Of a stretch of 64,000 nucleotides of DNA, positions 51,636 to 60,743 are shown piece after piece. Where the stretch lies: contig NZ_CP170633.1 of assembly GCF_042932805.1 (NCBI RefSeq), positions 1,488,001 through 1,552,000 of the forward strand, written 5' to 3'. Below the pieces are notes generated by a model. It was not told where the DNA came from. It ran no database searches and worked only from the letters and a program-made list of their open reading frames with translations. Within the stretch, counting starts at the first letter, position 1, and the number at the start of each line of letters is the position of its first letter. The position numbers and the translations under genes are program-made. Source of the DNA: Ascidiaceihabitans sp029251465 (GTDB lineage Bacteria > Pseudomonadota > Alphaproteobacteria > Rhodobacterales > Rhodobacteraceae).

Positions 51636-52526
51636 TTACTCCACATTCTGGACCTGTTCGCGCATCTGGTCGATCAGCGCCTTCAGCGCCAGGCCGACGC
51701 GCGTCAGATCGGTGTTTTGTGCTTTGGAACACAAGGTGTTGGCCTCGCGGTTGAATTCTTGCATCAAGAAATCCAGCTTACGACCCACAGCCCCCCCCGC
51801 CGCCAGCAAATCGCGGGCCGCGGTGACATGGGCCCCAAGGCGGTCGATTTCTTCGGTCACGTCGGATTTCACCGCCAGCAAGGCAAGCTCTTGGGCGATG
51901 CGTTGTTCGTCCACACCGTCGACGTTGTCCATCACGTTGGCGATATTGCGGCGCAGGTTTGCGGTGACTTCAGGCAGACGGGCCAGCGCGATGGTGGCGG
52001 CCTCGGCGGTCAGTGTTTCGATCTCAGACAATTGCGCATGCATGACAGCGTCCAGCGCGGCACCCTCGCTTTGGCGCATTTGGTCAAAGGATTGGATGAC
52101 CGTTGCGGATTGCGCGATCAGGGCGGCGGCCAGCGGTTTGGTGTCTTGGTCAGCGGTTGTTTGATCCAGAACGCCGCGCATCGCTGCGATGTCAGATGCT
52201 TTGGACGGGGCCAAAGACACGCCGCGATCCATCGCGTGTTCCTCGATCTCGGCCATGGCCGTCAGAATCGATGCCAGCATGTCGGTGTTCACGCTGAGCT
52301 GTCCGGTGCTGTCTTCGCGCATCACCCGCAACGACAGCGTGACATTGCCGCGCGCGGCCACTGCTGCCAGTGATTTGCGCAGATCGACCTCAAGCCCGTC
52401 GATCCAGTCGGGCACCCGCAGGCGCAGATCCAAACCCTTGCCGTTGACGCTGCGCAATTCCCAGCTCCAACTGTAAACATCATGCGCGCCTGTGGCCGAG
52501 GCAAAGCCGGTCATCGATTTGATCAT
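51636..52526 (-). CDS. yicC: YicC/YloC family endoribonuclease
   Basis: 296 residues from the ATG giving MIKSMTGFA, the invariant family start, preceded by AGGG; an ATG 42 bp upstream would add an extension not seen in the family. The C-terminal REANTLCSKAQNT-like region (FNREANTLCSKA) is the conserved DUF1732 part. YicC homologues are stress-related endoribonucleases. Divergent to the PAS-domain gene. Confidence 0.93.
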   Translation of the reverse strand: MIKSMTGFASATGAHDVYSWSWELRSVNGKGLDLRLRVPDWIDGLEVDLRKSLAAVAARGNVTLSLRVMREDSTGQLSVNTDMLASILTAMAEIEEHAMDRGVSLAPSKASDIAAMRGVLDQTTADQDTKPLAAALIAQSATVIQSFDQMRQSEGAALDAVMHAQLSEIETLTAEAATIALARLPEVTANLRRNIANVMDNVDGVDEQRIAQELALLAVKSDVTEEIDRLGAHVTAARDLLAAGGAVGRKLDFLMQEFNREANTLCSKAQNTDLTRVGLALKALIDQMREQVQNVE

Positions 52527-52640
52527 ATTGAGCACCCTAACAAAGTGGATGCTTTGCATTACGGCCATTCGCGCAGGTGGGGCAACCCCCTAGGCCCGCC
52601 GCGCACCTTCCGAAATCAGCCATGTGACGTCCCGCAACTG

Positions 52641-52655
52641 TTAACCATTTGTTAA
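52641..52655. promoter_or_regulatory. CtrA-type full site TTAA-N7-TTAA
   Basis: TTAACCATTTGTTAA matches the canonical CtrA half-site pair with exactly 7-bp spacing, 104 bp before the PAS-protein start codon and 115 bp before yicC in the other direction. CtrA in Rhodobacterales controls motility, gene-transfer-agent and signalling genes. Binding is predicted only. Confidence 0.6.
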
Positions 52656-52758
52656 GATTATGCACAATTTTCGGCATCTTCACGCTATTAAGCCCTCATC
52701 AACCAATAAGTCCTGAGTTGATAGAATTTTTATGGCATAAGGAGGTGAGAGACCGCGT

Positions 52759-53472
52759 ATGGACAACCCAATTGATCGGAACATCTTGGCCATGAACGAT
52801 TTCAGAGCAGACAGCGGCTACGGAGCCATTGCGCAGGTCGAATCCTATTGGGAAGGTCTGCGTGGCAATCGGCTGTTGCCTAAACGGTCGGAAATTGATC
52901 CGCGCGGCATCGAAATGGCACTGGAATACAGCTTTGTTTTGGAACGTATTGCGCCGGGCATGGCGCGGTTGCGCATTGCGGGCAGCCACTTGGGTGATTT
53001 GATGGGGATGGAAGTGCGCGGCATGCCACTGACCTCGTTCATCGCGCCCTCTGGTCGACGTGCGCTTGGCGACACTCTGGAAGACGTGTTCCAGCGCCCC
53101 GCGATTTGCGAACTGGAACTGATCGGCGAATCCGGTTTTGGAAAACCTGACCTTGAGGCACGGATGCTGTTGTTGCCGCTCAAAAGCGATTTGGGTGACG
53201 TCAGCCGCGTGCTGGGCTGTCTGGTGTCCAAAGGTGACATGGGGCGAAAACCGCGCCGGTTCGAAATTGCCAAAACAACGATGCGCGCCATCGAAGCGCC
53301 AGCAACGACCCCAAAACCCGTGCATGTGGTCGAGGCCGAAAAACTGGGCAATCAGATTGCAGGCCTTGCCGAAGACGCCGCACTGTTTAAGCCACGTGCC
53401 AAATCAAGCACGCCGCAGCGGACGTCGCGCGCTGATGTTCCGTATTTGCGACTGGTCAAAAACGACGATTGA
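52759..53472 (+). CDS. PAS-domain protein (PAS_5-type) of unknown function
   Basis: 237 residues. Residues about 20-165 resemble the PAS_5 family of alphaproteobacteria (SYWEGLRGNRLLPKRSEIDP, then LRIAGSHLGDLMGMEVRGMP); the C-terminal 70 residues are polar and low in order. No kinase, HTH or cyclase domain follows. A perfect AAGGAGGTGA lies 10-20 bp upstream, somewhat far from the ATG. The upstream CtrA-type box suggests cell-cycle or signalling control. Confidence 0.8.
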   Translation: MDNPIDRNILAMNDFRADSGYGAIAQVESYWEGLRGNRLLPKRSEIDPRGIEMALEYSFVLERIAPGMARLRIAGSHLGDLMGMEVRGMPLTSFIAPSGRRALGDTLEDVFQRPAICELELIGESGFGKPDLEARMLLLPLKSDLGDVSRVLGCLVSKGDMGRKPRRFEIAKTTMRAIEAPATTPKPVHVVEAEKLGNQIAGLAEDAALFKPRAKSSTPQRTSRADVPYLRLVKNDD

Positions 53473-53523
53473 TCCGAGCGCGTTGCCTGCCCGTTTTGGG
53501 TGACGGCCCAGAAATCATCCCAT

Positions 53524-53559
53524 AAAAAAGGGCGCTTGTTTACCGCAAGCGCCCTTTTT
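53524..53559. terminator. bidirectional rho-independent terminator
   Basis: A 9-bp stem GGGCGCTTG / CAAGCGCCC with loop TTTACCG is flanked by A6 on the left and T5 on the right, so it can end transcription of both the PAS gene (plus) and the DAHP synthase gene (minus). Confidence 0.9.
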
Positions 53560-53579
53560 CGTTGATGTGTTAGGTCAGC

Positions 53580-54947
53580 CTAGCCCGCTTTGACGTGCTG
53601 CGCGCTGCGGCGGCCTGACAATTCCTCGGCCACTAGAAACGCCAATTCCAGCGATTGGCTGGCGTTCAAGCGTGGGTCGCAAGCCGTGTGGTAGCGATCT
53701 GACAGGTCTTCGTCGCTGACGGCCCGTACACCACCGGTGCATTCGGTTACGTCTTGCCCGGTCATCTCGAAATGCACGCCACCAGGGATCGTGCCCTCGG
53801 CATCATGGATCGCAAAGAAATCACGCACTTCGCGCAACACTGATTCAAACGGACGGGTTTTATAGCCCGAAGACGATTTGATCGTGTTGCCGTGCATCGG
53901 ATCACAGGTCCAAAGCACGTTTGCGCCCTCTTCTTTTACGGCCTTGATCAAACGCGGCATGTGTTCGCCCACGTTGCCCGCGCCAAAGCGGTTGATCAGC
54001 GTGAGGCGCCCTGCTTCGTTTTCAGGATTCAATTTTTCCATCAACACCTTGAGGTCATCCGCAGTGGTCGTCGGACCACATTTCAGACCAATCGGGTTTT
54101 GAACCCCACGGGCGAATTCAACATGCGCACCGTCTGGCTGACGGGTGCGATCGCCGATCCAGATCATGTGCGCAGATCCGGCCAACCACTTGCCGGTGGT
54201 CGAATCAACGCGTGTCAGCGCCTCTTCGTATTCCAACAGCAGCGATTCATGGCTGGTGTAGAATTCTACGGTCGAGAATTCATGCGTCGTTTCACTGGTG
54301 ATGCCAGCGGCGTTCATGAAATCCATCGTGTCCTGGATACGATCTGCGATCTGCTGGTACTTTTCGACTTCGTATTGATCGCTAAAGCCCAAGGTCCACG
54401 AGTGCACGCGGTTCATGTCGGCAAAGCCACCGGTCGAAAACGCGCGCAACAAGTTCAACGTTGCAGCGGCCTGGGTGTAGGCGCGCAGCATTTTCTTTGG
54501 ATTCGGAATGCGGGCTTCGGGGGTGAAGGCCAGTTCGTTGATGATGTCACCGCGGTAGCTGGGCAATTCCACCCCATCGATGGTTTCAGTGTCGGCACTG
54601 CGTGGTTTGGCGAATTGCCCCGCCATACGACCCACTTTGATCACCGGTACTTTGGCACCGTATGTCAGCACCATCGCCATTTGCAGCATCACTTTGAAGG
54701 TGTCGCGAATGCCGTCTGAATCGAACTGGTCAAAGCTTTCGGCGCAATCGCCGCCTTGCAACAAAAACGCCTCGCCGCGCGATGCAGCGGCCAGATGCGC
54801 CTTTAAACGACGGGCTTCGCCTGCAAAAACCAACAACGGATAGGTGCTCAGCTGGGCTTCAACTGCCGCCAAAGAGGCCGCGTCGGTATAATCGGGCATC
54901 TGAATCCGCGGTTTCTTGCGCCAATCCGATTTGTTCCAATTGCTCAT
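53580..54947 (-). CDS. class II 3-deoxy-7-phosphoheptulonate synthase
   Basis: 455 residues, the length of plant-type (class II) DAHP synthases. Metal-binding Cys in LQGGDCAESFD (about 80-90), the TRQPDGAHVEFARG and NPIGLKCGPT segments, and the CDPMHGNT and GTIPGGVHFEMTGQDVTEC motifs are present. It condenses phosphoenolpyruvate with erythrose-4-phosphate, the first step of the shikimate pathway. Monocistronic, ended by the terminator at 53524-53559. Confidence 0.95.
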   Translation of the reverse strand: MSNWNKSDWRKKPRIQMPDYTDAASLAAVEAQLSTYPLLVFAGEARRLKAHLAAASRGEAFLLQGGDCAESFDQFDSDGIRDTFKVMLQMAMVLTYGAKVPVIKVGRMAGQFAKPRSADTETIDGVELPSYRGDIINELAFTPEARIPNPKKMLRAYTQAAATLNLLRAFSTGGFADMNRVHSWTLGFSDQYEVEKYQQIADRIQDTMDFMNAAGITSETTHEFSTVEFYTSHESLLLEYEEALTRVDSTTGKWLAGSAHMIWIGDRTRQPDGAHVEFARGVQNPIGLKCGPTTTADDLKVLMEKLNPENEAGRLTLINRFGAGNVGEHMPRLIKAVKEEGANVLWTCDPMHGNTIKSSSGYKTRPFESVLREVRDFFAIHDAEGTIPGGVHFEMTGQDVTECTGGVRAVSDEDLSDRYHTACDPRLNASQSLELAFLVAEELSGRRSAQHVKAG

Positions 54948-55179
54948 CTGTCTTCTCCGTTTTTGGCCCGGGGTTGGGCCCGATGATAGATCATGTATTC
55001 GACCACAGGTTCGGTCGCCATGAGGGATGCACTATATAAAACTGCGCCCCAAGGTACCATATCTCTTTTAAGTGCTCTTGACGCAAGGCAGAGAGCATGA
55101 CCAAGGTCACTTATTCTGCCTTGACGGCAGCCACGCTGAGCCTTTTGTTGACTGGCTCCTCGATACAGGAAAAGCCGCG

Positions 55180-56217
55180 ATGTCAAATCCGCGCACGCCG
55201 TTCGGTTCAGGCAGATCTTCGGGTACACCCCAAACCGGCGCCAAAACGTCACAAGACAAGCCCAAGCGCTTTGTGTTTGTGCTGCTCGATAACTTCACAT
55301 TGCTGTGCTTTTCGGCTGCTTTAGAAAGCCTGCGCATTGCCAACCGTATGGCCGCAAGCCCGGTCTATGAATGGCGGGTGATTGGCGAGGGCGGCGAATT
55401 CGTGCAATGCTCTGCCGGCGCTTGGTTCAAGCTGGACGGTGATCTGGATGAATTGACGCGCGATGACACCGTCATGATCTGTGGCGGCATCGATGTTCAG
55501 TCGTCGACCACCAAACGGTTGCTGAACTGGCTGCGCCGCGAGGCCCGCAAAGGCGTGACGATGGCAGGTCTGTGTACGGCCGCCTACACGCTGGCTAAGG
55601 CCGGATTGCTGGATGGTAAAAAGGCGACGATCCACTGGGAAAATCAGGACAGCTTTGCCGAGGAATTTCTTGAGGTCGAACTGACAAAATCCGTATTTAC
55701 GGTTGATGGCACCCGCATGACCACGGCCGGTGGCACGTCGTCGATCGATTTGATGCTGAAACTGATTGCCGACCATCAGGGCGAAGAGCTGGCGAATTCT
55801 GTTGCTGACCAGCTGATTTATTCGTCTATCCGCACGGATCAAGACACCCAGCGATTGTCTGTACCCACCCGTATCGGTGTGCGCCATCCAAAGCTGTCAC
55901 AGGTCATCCAGATCATGGAAGGCAACATCGAAGAGCCGATCAGCCCTTCGATTTTGGCCAAAGATGTGGGCATGTCCACGCGCCAGCTTGAACGGTTGTT
56001 TCGCCGCTACCTGAACCGTTCGCCCAAACGTTATTACATGGAATTGCGCCTGCAAAAAGCGCGCAACCTGCTGATGCAAACGGATATGAGCGTGATCAAC
56101 GTGGCCCTTGCCTGCGGTTTTGCCTCGCCGTCGCATTTTTCGAAATGCTACCGCGCGCATTACGACACGACACCCTACCGCGAACGGGGATCGCATGCAG
56201 GACGCCTGTCAATTTAG
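55180..56217 (+). CDS. GlxA family AraC-type transcriptional regulator
   Basis: 345 residues from the ATG with AGGA upstream; in-frame upstream starts would add 36 residues without support. The N-terminal DJ-1/PfpI-like domain (about 27-200, nucleophile-elbow region MAGLCTAAYTLAKAG with Cys) is followed by two AraC helix-turn-helices (LAKDVGMSTRQLERLFRRYL and VALACGFASPSHFSKCYR). Such regulators control nitrogen-compound catabolism such as glycine-betaine or carnitine use; the target here is unknown. Its last codons are duplicated in the repeat at 56203-56234. Confidence 0.93.
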   Translation: MSNPRTPFGSGRSSGTPQTGAKTSQDKPKRFVFVLLDNFTLLCFSAALESLRIANRMAASPVYEWRVIGEGGEFVQCSAGAWFKLDGDLDELTRDDTVMICGGIDVQSSTTKRLLNWLRREARKGVTMAGLCTAAYTLAKAGLLDGKKATIHWENQDSFAEEFLEVELTKSVFTVDGTRMTTAGGTSSIDLMLKLIADHQGEELANSVADQLIYSSIRTDQDTQRLSVPTRIGVRHPKLSQVIQIMEGNIEEPISPSILAKDVGMSTRQLERLFRRYLNRSPKRYYMELRLQKARNLLMQTDMSVINVALACGFASPSHFSKCYRAHYDTTPYRERGSHAGRLSI

Positions 56218-56234
56218 ATCGCCTGTCGATCTAG
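56203..56234 (+). repeat. 17-bp imperfect tandem repeat at convergent gene ends
   Basis: CGCCTGTCAATTTAG (56203-56217) is repeated as CGCCTGTCGATCTAG (56220-56234), with two differences. Each copy can spell Arg-Leu-Ser-Ile-stop; the second copy also contains the minus-strand stop of the sugar dehydrogenase gene. Confidence 0.75.
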
Positions 56235-57331
56235 GGCGCACGGCTAATCCGGTACAGAACGCCGTCACCGGCACTCAGAAACCAAATGGAACCATCCGCA
56301 GCTTGTTGAATATCGCGCACGCGGTTGGTGTGTTCGGACTGCAAACGTTCAACTTCGCGCACAGCGCCGTCCGTGGGCGTTAGCCTGCTGATCAGATCAA
56401 ACTTGAGGCTACCGACCAGAATGTCGCCCTGCCATTCCGGAAACATCTGCCCCGTGTAGACCAGCAACCCAGAGGGCGCGATGGACGGATCCCAATAATG
56501 CAGCGGTTGTAGCATGCCATCTTTTGCCGTGCCCTCGCCGATTTTGCCGCCAGAATAATGCACGCCGTAGCTGATCACCGGCCAGCCGTAATTCGCGCCT
56601 TTGACGATCTGGTTCACCTCGTCGCCGCCCTTGGCACCGTGTTCCGCAGTCCACAGCGTGCCCGCGGCATCCAACCCGGCACCTTGCGGATTACGGTGGC
56701 CAAATGAATAGATCTCAGGTGCTACGCCAGTTACGCCCAAAAACGGGTTGTCTGCCGGAACCGACCCGTCGCGGTTGATGCGCACGATTGATCCGTTGTG
56801 ATTGCTGCGATCTTGGGCCGACGGACGATTGCCGCGATCACCAAGTGTCACAAACAACGTGCCGTCCAACGCCTCGACCACTCGTGATCCGAAATGGCGC
56901 CCTGTTTCCCCAACCGGCGCGCTTTCGAACAGGTCAACGACGTTCTCTAGCGTTGATCCATCATCGCTAAGCCGGGCGCGGGCCAGTGTGGTGCCGCTGC
57001 CTTGAGGCTGTTCTTTGGCGTAGGTCAAAAACAGCGCGCGGGTGTGGGCAAAATCGCGCGCCAAAGTGATGTCGAGCAAACCACCCTGCCCGTCCGTTGC
57101 AACAGCTGGCACATTTTGCACCTCGATCCGTTGATTTGACGTCACCAGGATCAGCGCGCCGTCGCGCAGTGTGATCAGGATATCACCGTTGGGCAACTCG
57201 GCAAAACCCCACGGCGTATCAAGGTCTTGGACGATCGGTGCGACCTGAAATTTGCCGAGCGATGTTTCCATGGCAACCGTTTGGGATGCGATTCCCGTCG
57301 CGGCAATTATCAAGGCGATTTGTTTGAACAT
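56231..57331 (-). CDS. PQQ-dependent sugar dehydrogenase family, periplasmic
   Basis: 366 residues from the ATG after GGGAG; an ATG 21 bp upstream is less likely. Signal peptide (MFKQIALIIAATGIASQTVA). Six-bladed beta-propeller of the YliI/soluble aldose dehydrogenase type: LDTPWGFAELPNGDILIT, GRHFGSRVVEALDGTLFVTLGDRG, SFGHRNPQGAGLDAAGTLW, and TAEHGAKGGDEVN. It oxidises aldoses with PQQ, if PQQ is available, in the periplasm. Confidence 0.9.
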   Translation of the reverse strand: MFKQIALIIAATGIASQTVAMETSLGKFQVAPIVQDLDTPWGFAELPNGDILITLRDGALILVTSNQRIEVQNVPAVATDGQGGLLDITLARDFAHTRALFLTYAKEQPQGSGTTLARARLSDDGSTLENVVDLFESAPVGETGRHFGSRVVEALDGTLFVTLGDRGNRPSAQDRSNHNGSIVRINRDGSVPADNPFLGVTGVAPEIYSFGHRNPQGAGLDAAGTLWTAEHGAKGGDEVNQIVKGANYGWPVISYGVHYSGGKIGEGTAKDGMLQPLHYWDPSIAPSGLLVYTGQMFPEWQGDILVGSLKFDLISRLTPTDGAVREVERLQSEHTNRVRDIQQAADGSIWFLSAGDGVLYRISRAP

Positions 57332-57487
57332 GTTCTGCTCCCGTGGGTTCAATAAGGAAATAGTGCATGTTTTGGTTCAAACCAGAGGACAAACGACCAA
57401 CAAACCCCGATTTATTCCACTTTTCTTTTATTCTGCTCCGCCGTAGTCTGCCCGTCAGGACATAAGATCCGATAAGGGAGAACTATC

Positions 57488-58687
57488 ATGAAAAAACTAC
57501 TTACAGCCACAGCGGCCACAGCTCTGATGGCAGGCACTGCATTTGCGGGCGGCCACGGCAAAGAGGTCAAAATCGGCGTAATCCTGGGCTTTACCGGTCC
57601 GATTGAATCGCTGACACCCAGCATGGCAGACGGCGCCGAATTGGCGATGAAAGAAGTCACAGACAGCGGCCTGTTGCTGGACGCGGCAAACGTGATTTCG
57701 GTGCGTGCGGATTCAACATGCGTCGACGCCGGTGCTGCAACAGCAGCTGCTGAACGTCTTGTAACGGCCGAAAAAATCGACGGCATCATGGGCGCTGACT
57801 GCTCTGGTGTAACTGGCGCGATCCTGTCCAACGTGGCAGTCGCAAACGGCGTGGTTATGGTGTCACCATCCGCCACATCCCCTGGCCTGTCACACGCCAA
57901 CAACGAAGACGAAGGCTTGTTCTTCCGCACGGCCCCATCCGACGCCCGCCAAGGTGTTGTGATGACCGAAGTGCTGATGGAAGAAGGCCTGAAGTCCGTT
58001 GCTGTGACCTACACAAACAACGACTACGGCAAGGGTTTGGCAGATGCCTTCCAAGCGGCATTTGAAGCTGCTGGCGGCACAGTCACAATCTCGGCCGCGC
58101 ACGAAGACGGCAAAGCAGATTATTCTGCTGAAGTCGGCGCATTGGCATCTGCTGGTGGCGAACGTTTGGTTGTTGCAGGCTACGTTGACCAAGGTGGTTC
58201 CGGCATCGTTCGCGCCGCACTGGATTCTGGCGCGTTTGACACGTTCCACTTTCCAGACGGCATGATCTCGGCCAAATTGGACGAGAACTTTGGATCCGAA
58301 ATCGACGGCTCCACAGGTCAGCACCCGGGCACAGACAGCGACGGCGCTGGCAAATTCGTAGAATTGGTAAACGGTGCATTTGATGCAACATCCCCGTTCA
58401 CACCAGAAGCCTATGACGCCGCCGCTTTGATCATGCTGGCCATGCAAGCCGCAGATTCCAAAGACAGCGCTGACTACAAGCTGAAAATCATGGACGTTGC
58501 GAACGCACCGGGCGAAAAAATCTTGCCGGGTGAATTGGCCAAAGGCCTGCAAATCCTGCGTGATGGCGGCGACATCGACTATGAAGGCGCGACAGCGGTT
58601 GAATTGATCGGTTCCGGCGAGTCTGCGGGCAACTACCGTCAGATCGTCGTCAAAGATGGCGCAACCACAACGGTTAAGTACCGCTAA
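57488..58687 (+). CDS. branched-chain amino-acid-type ABC transporter substrate-binding protein (second system)
   Basis: 399 residues. Signal peptide MKKLLTATAATALMAGTAFA, then KEVKIGVILGFTGPIESLTP, the type I binding fold of the HAAT family. GGGAGAA precedes the ATG. It heads the second liv-type operon, followed by a strong terminator-like hairpin. Ligand unknown; it differs clearly from the binding protein at 6561. Confidence 0.92.
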   Translation: MKKLLTATAATALMAGTAFAGGHGKEVKIGVILGFTGPIESLTPSMADGAELAMKEVTDSGLLLDAANVISVRADSTCVDAGAATAAAERLVTAEKIDGIMGADCSGVTGAILSNVAVANGVVMVSPSATSPGLSHANNEDEGLFFRTAPSDARQGVVMTEVLMEEGLKSVAVTYTNNDYGKGLADAFQAAFEAAGGTVTISAAHEDGKADYSAEVGALASAGGERLVVAGYVDQGGSGIVRAALDSGAFDTFHFPDGMISAKLDENFGSEIDGSTGQHPGTDSDGAGKFVELVNGAFDATSPFTPEAYDAAALIMLAMQAADSKDSADYKLKIMDVANAPGEKILPGELAKGLQILRDGGDIDYEGATAVELIGSGESAGNYRQIVVKDGATTTVKYR

Positions 58688-58707
58688 GGTTTACGTCTAA
58701 AAATTTG

Positions 58708-58735
58708 AACAGCCCGAGGGAAACCTTGGGCTGTT
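58708..58735 (+). terminator. hairpin after second binding-protein gene
   Basis: A 12-bp stem AACAGCCCGAGG / CCTTGGGCTGTT with one G-U pair and a GAAA loop, 20 bp after the stop, followed by TCAAT. Expected to reduce or stabilise expression relative to the downstream ATPase and permease genes. Confidence 0.75.
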
Positions 58736-58804
58736 TCAATGAGATACGTCCCGCAGTTAATGCGGCAAGCTGCGCAAAGCAGCATACAATCGGGGGAATT
58801 GCTG

Positions 58805-59587
58805 ATGATCGTCGTTAAGGACGTTCACAAAAGCTTTGGCGGCTTTAAAGCTGTCGATGGCGCAAGCCTGTCTATCGCTGAGCGGTCGATTACAGGGCTG
58901 ATTGGTCCAAACGGGGCCGGAAAAACCACATTGTTTAACGTGATCGCCGGAGTCCTGCCTCCCACGTCAGGATCCGTGACGATGGCAGGTGAGGATATCA
59001 CCGGCCTGCCCCCGCATGAGTTGTTTCACAAGGGACTGCTGCGCACCTTCCAGATCGCACACGAGTTTAGCTCGATGACGTGCCGCGAGAACCTGATGAT
59101 GGTTCCCGGTGGTCAATCGGGTGAAACACTGTGGAACACGTGGTTCGGTCGCAAACGCATCGCGGATGAAGAACGCGCCTTGGCTGCTAAGGCAGATGAG
59201 GTTCTGGAGTTCCTGACGGTCGAACACCTTGCCGATCACAAAGCTGGCCAAGTGTCGGGCGGTCAGAAAAAGCTGCTGGAACTGGGTCGCACCATGATGG
59301 TGGATGCCAAGATCGTGTTCCTGGACGAAGTTGGCGCGGGCGTGAACCGCACCCTGCTGAACACCATTGGCGATGCGATCCTGCGTCTGAACCAAGAGCG
59401 TGATTACACGTTTGTTGTTATTGAACACGACATGGATTTCATCGGCCGCATTTGTGATCCGGTGATTTGTATGGCTGAGGGCAAGGTTTTGGCCGAAGGC
59501 ACCTTGGACGAAATCAAAGCCAACGAACAAGTGATCGAGGCCTATTTGGGCACGGGTCTCAAGAACAAAGAACAGGTGGGCGCGTGA
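58805..59587 (+). CDS. ABC transporter ATP-binding protein, LivG class (second system)
   Basis: 260 residues from the ATG with GGGGGAA upstream; an in-frame ATG at 58739 would add an unsupported leader that overlaps the hairpin. Walker A GPNGAGKTT, signature VSGGQKKLLELGR and a Walker B in which the usual Pro is Val (FLDEVGAGV), switch VIEHDMDFI. Confidence 0.93.
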   Translation: MIVVKDVHKSFGGFKAVDGASLSIAERSITGLIGPNGAGKTTLFNVIAGVLPPTSGSVTMAGEDITGLPPHELFHKGLLRTFQIAHEFSSMTCRENLMMVPGGQSGETLWNTWFGRKRIADEERALAAKADEVLEFLTVEHLADHKAGQVSGGQKKLLELGRTMMVDAKIVFLDEVGAGVNRTLLNTIGDAILRLNQERDYTFVVIEHDMDFIGRICDPVICMAEGKVLAEGTLDEIKANEQVIEAYLGTGLKNKEQVGA

Positions 59588-59638
59588 TGTGGGCCTTTGA
59601 ATTTGAGTATTTTGGATCAGAACAAACTGGGGCGCGAT

Positions 59639-60352
59639 ATGAGTGAACCGTTTCTGATTGGCGACACGATGACCGGTGGCTATGGCGCGGGTCCTGATAT
59701 CTTGCATGACTGCACGATTGCGGTGAACAAAGGCGAGATTGCTGTGATTGTTGGCCCGAATGGGGCTGGTAAATCAACTGCGATGAAGGCTGTTTTTGGC
59801 ATGCTGGATGTGCGGTCCGGTGCGGTGCGTTTGGATGGTGAGGATATCACCACGCTTTCGCCGCAGGACCGTGTTGTGAAGGGCATGGGCTTTGTGCCGC
59901 AGACCTCGAATATCTTTACGTCGATGACGGTTGAGGAGAACCTTGAGATGGGTGCGTTTATTCGGCGCGATGATATTTCCGACACAATGGCGCAGATTTA
60001 CGATTTGTTCCCGATCCTGAAAGAAAAGCGCAATCAGGCGGCGGGTGAACTGTCTGGCGGGCAGCGTCAGCAAGTGGCAGTGGGGCGTGCGTTGATGACC
60101 CAGCCCAAGGTTTTGATGCTGGATGAACCGACGGCGGGTGTGTCACCCATCGTAATGGACGAGCTGTTTGACCGTATTATTGAGGTTGCCCGCACAGGCA
60201 TCCCGATTTTGATGGTCGAACAAAACGCCCGACAAGCGCTGGAGATTGCCGACAAAGGTTATGTTCTGGTGCAGGGACGCAATGCGTTTACCGGGACGGG
60301 CAAGGAATTGCTGGCCGATCCCGAAGTGCGCAAATCGTTTTTGGGGGGATGA
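59639..60352 (+). CDS. ABC transporter ATP-binding protein, LivF class (second system)
   Basis: 237 residues from the ATG preceded by GGGGCG; an in-frame TTG at 59597 is possible. Walker A GPNGAGKST is intact here, in contrast to the LivF of the first system; signature LSGGQRQQVAVGRAL and Walker B VLMLDEPTAGVSP are normal. A small unrelated gene begins 4 bp after its stop. Confidence 0.93.
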   Translation: MSEPFLIGDTMTGGYGAGPDILHDCTIAVNKGEIAVIVGPNGAGKSTAMKAVFGMLDVRSGAVRLDGEDITTLSPQDRVVKGMGFVPQTSNIFTSMTVEENLEMGAFIRRDDISDTMAQIYDLFPILKEKRNQAAGELSGGQRQQVAVGRALMTQPKVLMLDEPTAGVSPIVMDELFDRIIEVARTGIPILMVEQNARQALEIADKGYVLVQGRNAFTGTGKELLADPEVRKSFLGG

Positions 60353-60356
60353 GGAG

Positions 60357-60743
60357 ATGAATACTTTACGAACCTTTCCACTTATTCTGCTTCTACTCCT
60401 TTCACCAATCTTGGCGTCAGCGCAAACTTCCTCGTTTGTCTGCAAATTCGATACAGAGTGTTCTCAAGATACAGGCTGTCTAGGTAAAGAAATGTCGTTC
60501 ACTTTCTTCATAGAAGACACCGGAAATGCGTTCGTGCAAGGCAATCTCAATCTTATAAAGGTAATTCCGATAAGTGGGGATAGTGCTCTATCGTTTGTTG
60601 AGCCGCTGACAACGGGTTCAATCCAATCAACGACTATTTCGAACAACGGACAAGCAGTCCATTCCAGACATACCACTATTCTTGGCGAATTTGCTGTTTC
60701 GCAATGGCACGGAAAATGTACTTTCTTTGAAGGTAAATCATAA
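60357..60743 (+). CDS. small secreted cysteine-containing protein of unknown function
   Basis: 128 residues. Signal peptide MNTLRTFPLILLLLLSPILASA, mature form with Cys29, 35, 41 and 121. GAGGAG is 5 bp before the ATG, and its stop overlaps the next start by 1 bp (TAATG), so it is translated within the operon. The stretch is visibly richer in A and T than the transporter genes around it. It is not part of the usual liv operon. I do not recognise a characterised family. Confidence 0.7.
   Translation: MNTLRTFPLILLLLLSPILASAQTSSFVCKFDTECSQDTGCLGKEMSFTFFIEDTGNAFVQGNLNLIKVIPISGDSALSFVEPLTTGSIQSTTISNNGQAVHSRHTTILGEFAVSQWHGKCTFFEGKS

Noticed and set aside
50820..52373. Very long open frame on the plus strand opposite gmk and yicC
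   Set aside because: Its composition (His-, Gln- and Arg-rich, no recognisable domain) is that of an antisense shadow of GC-rich genes, and both genes on the other strand are clear.
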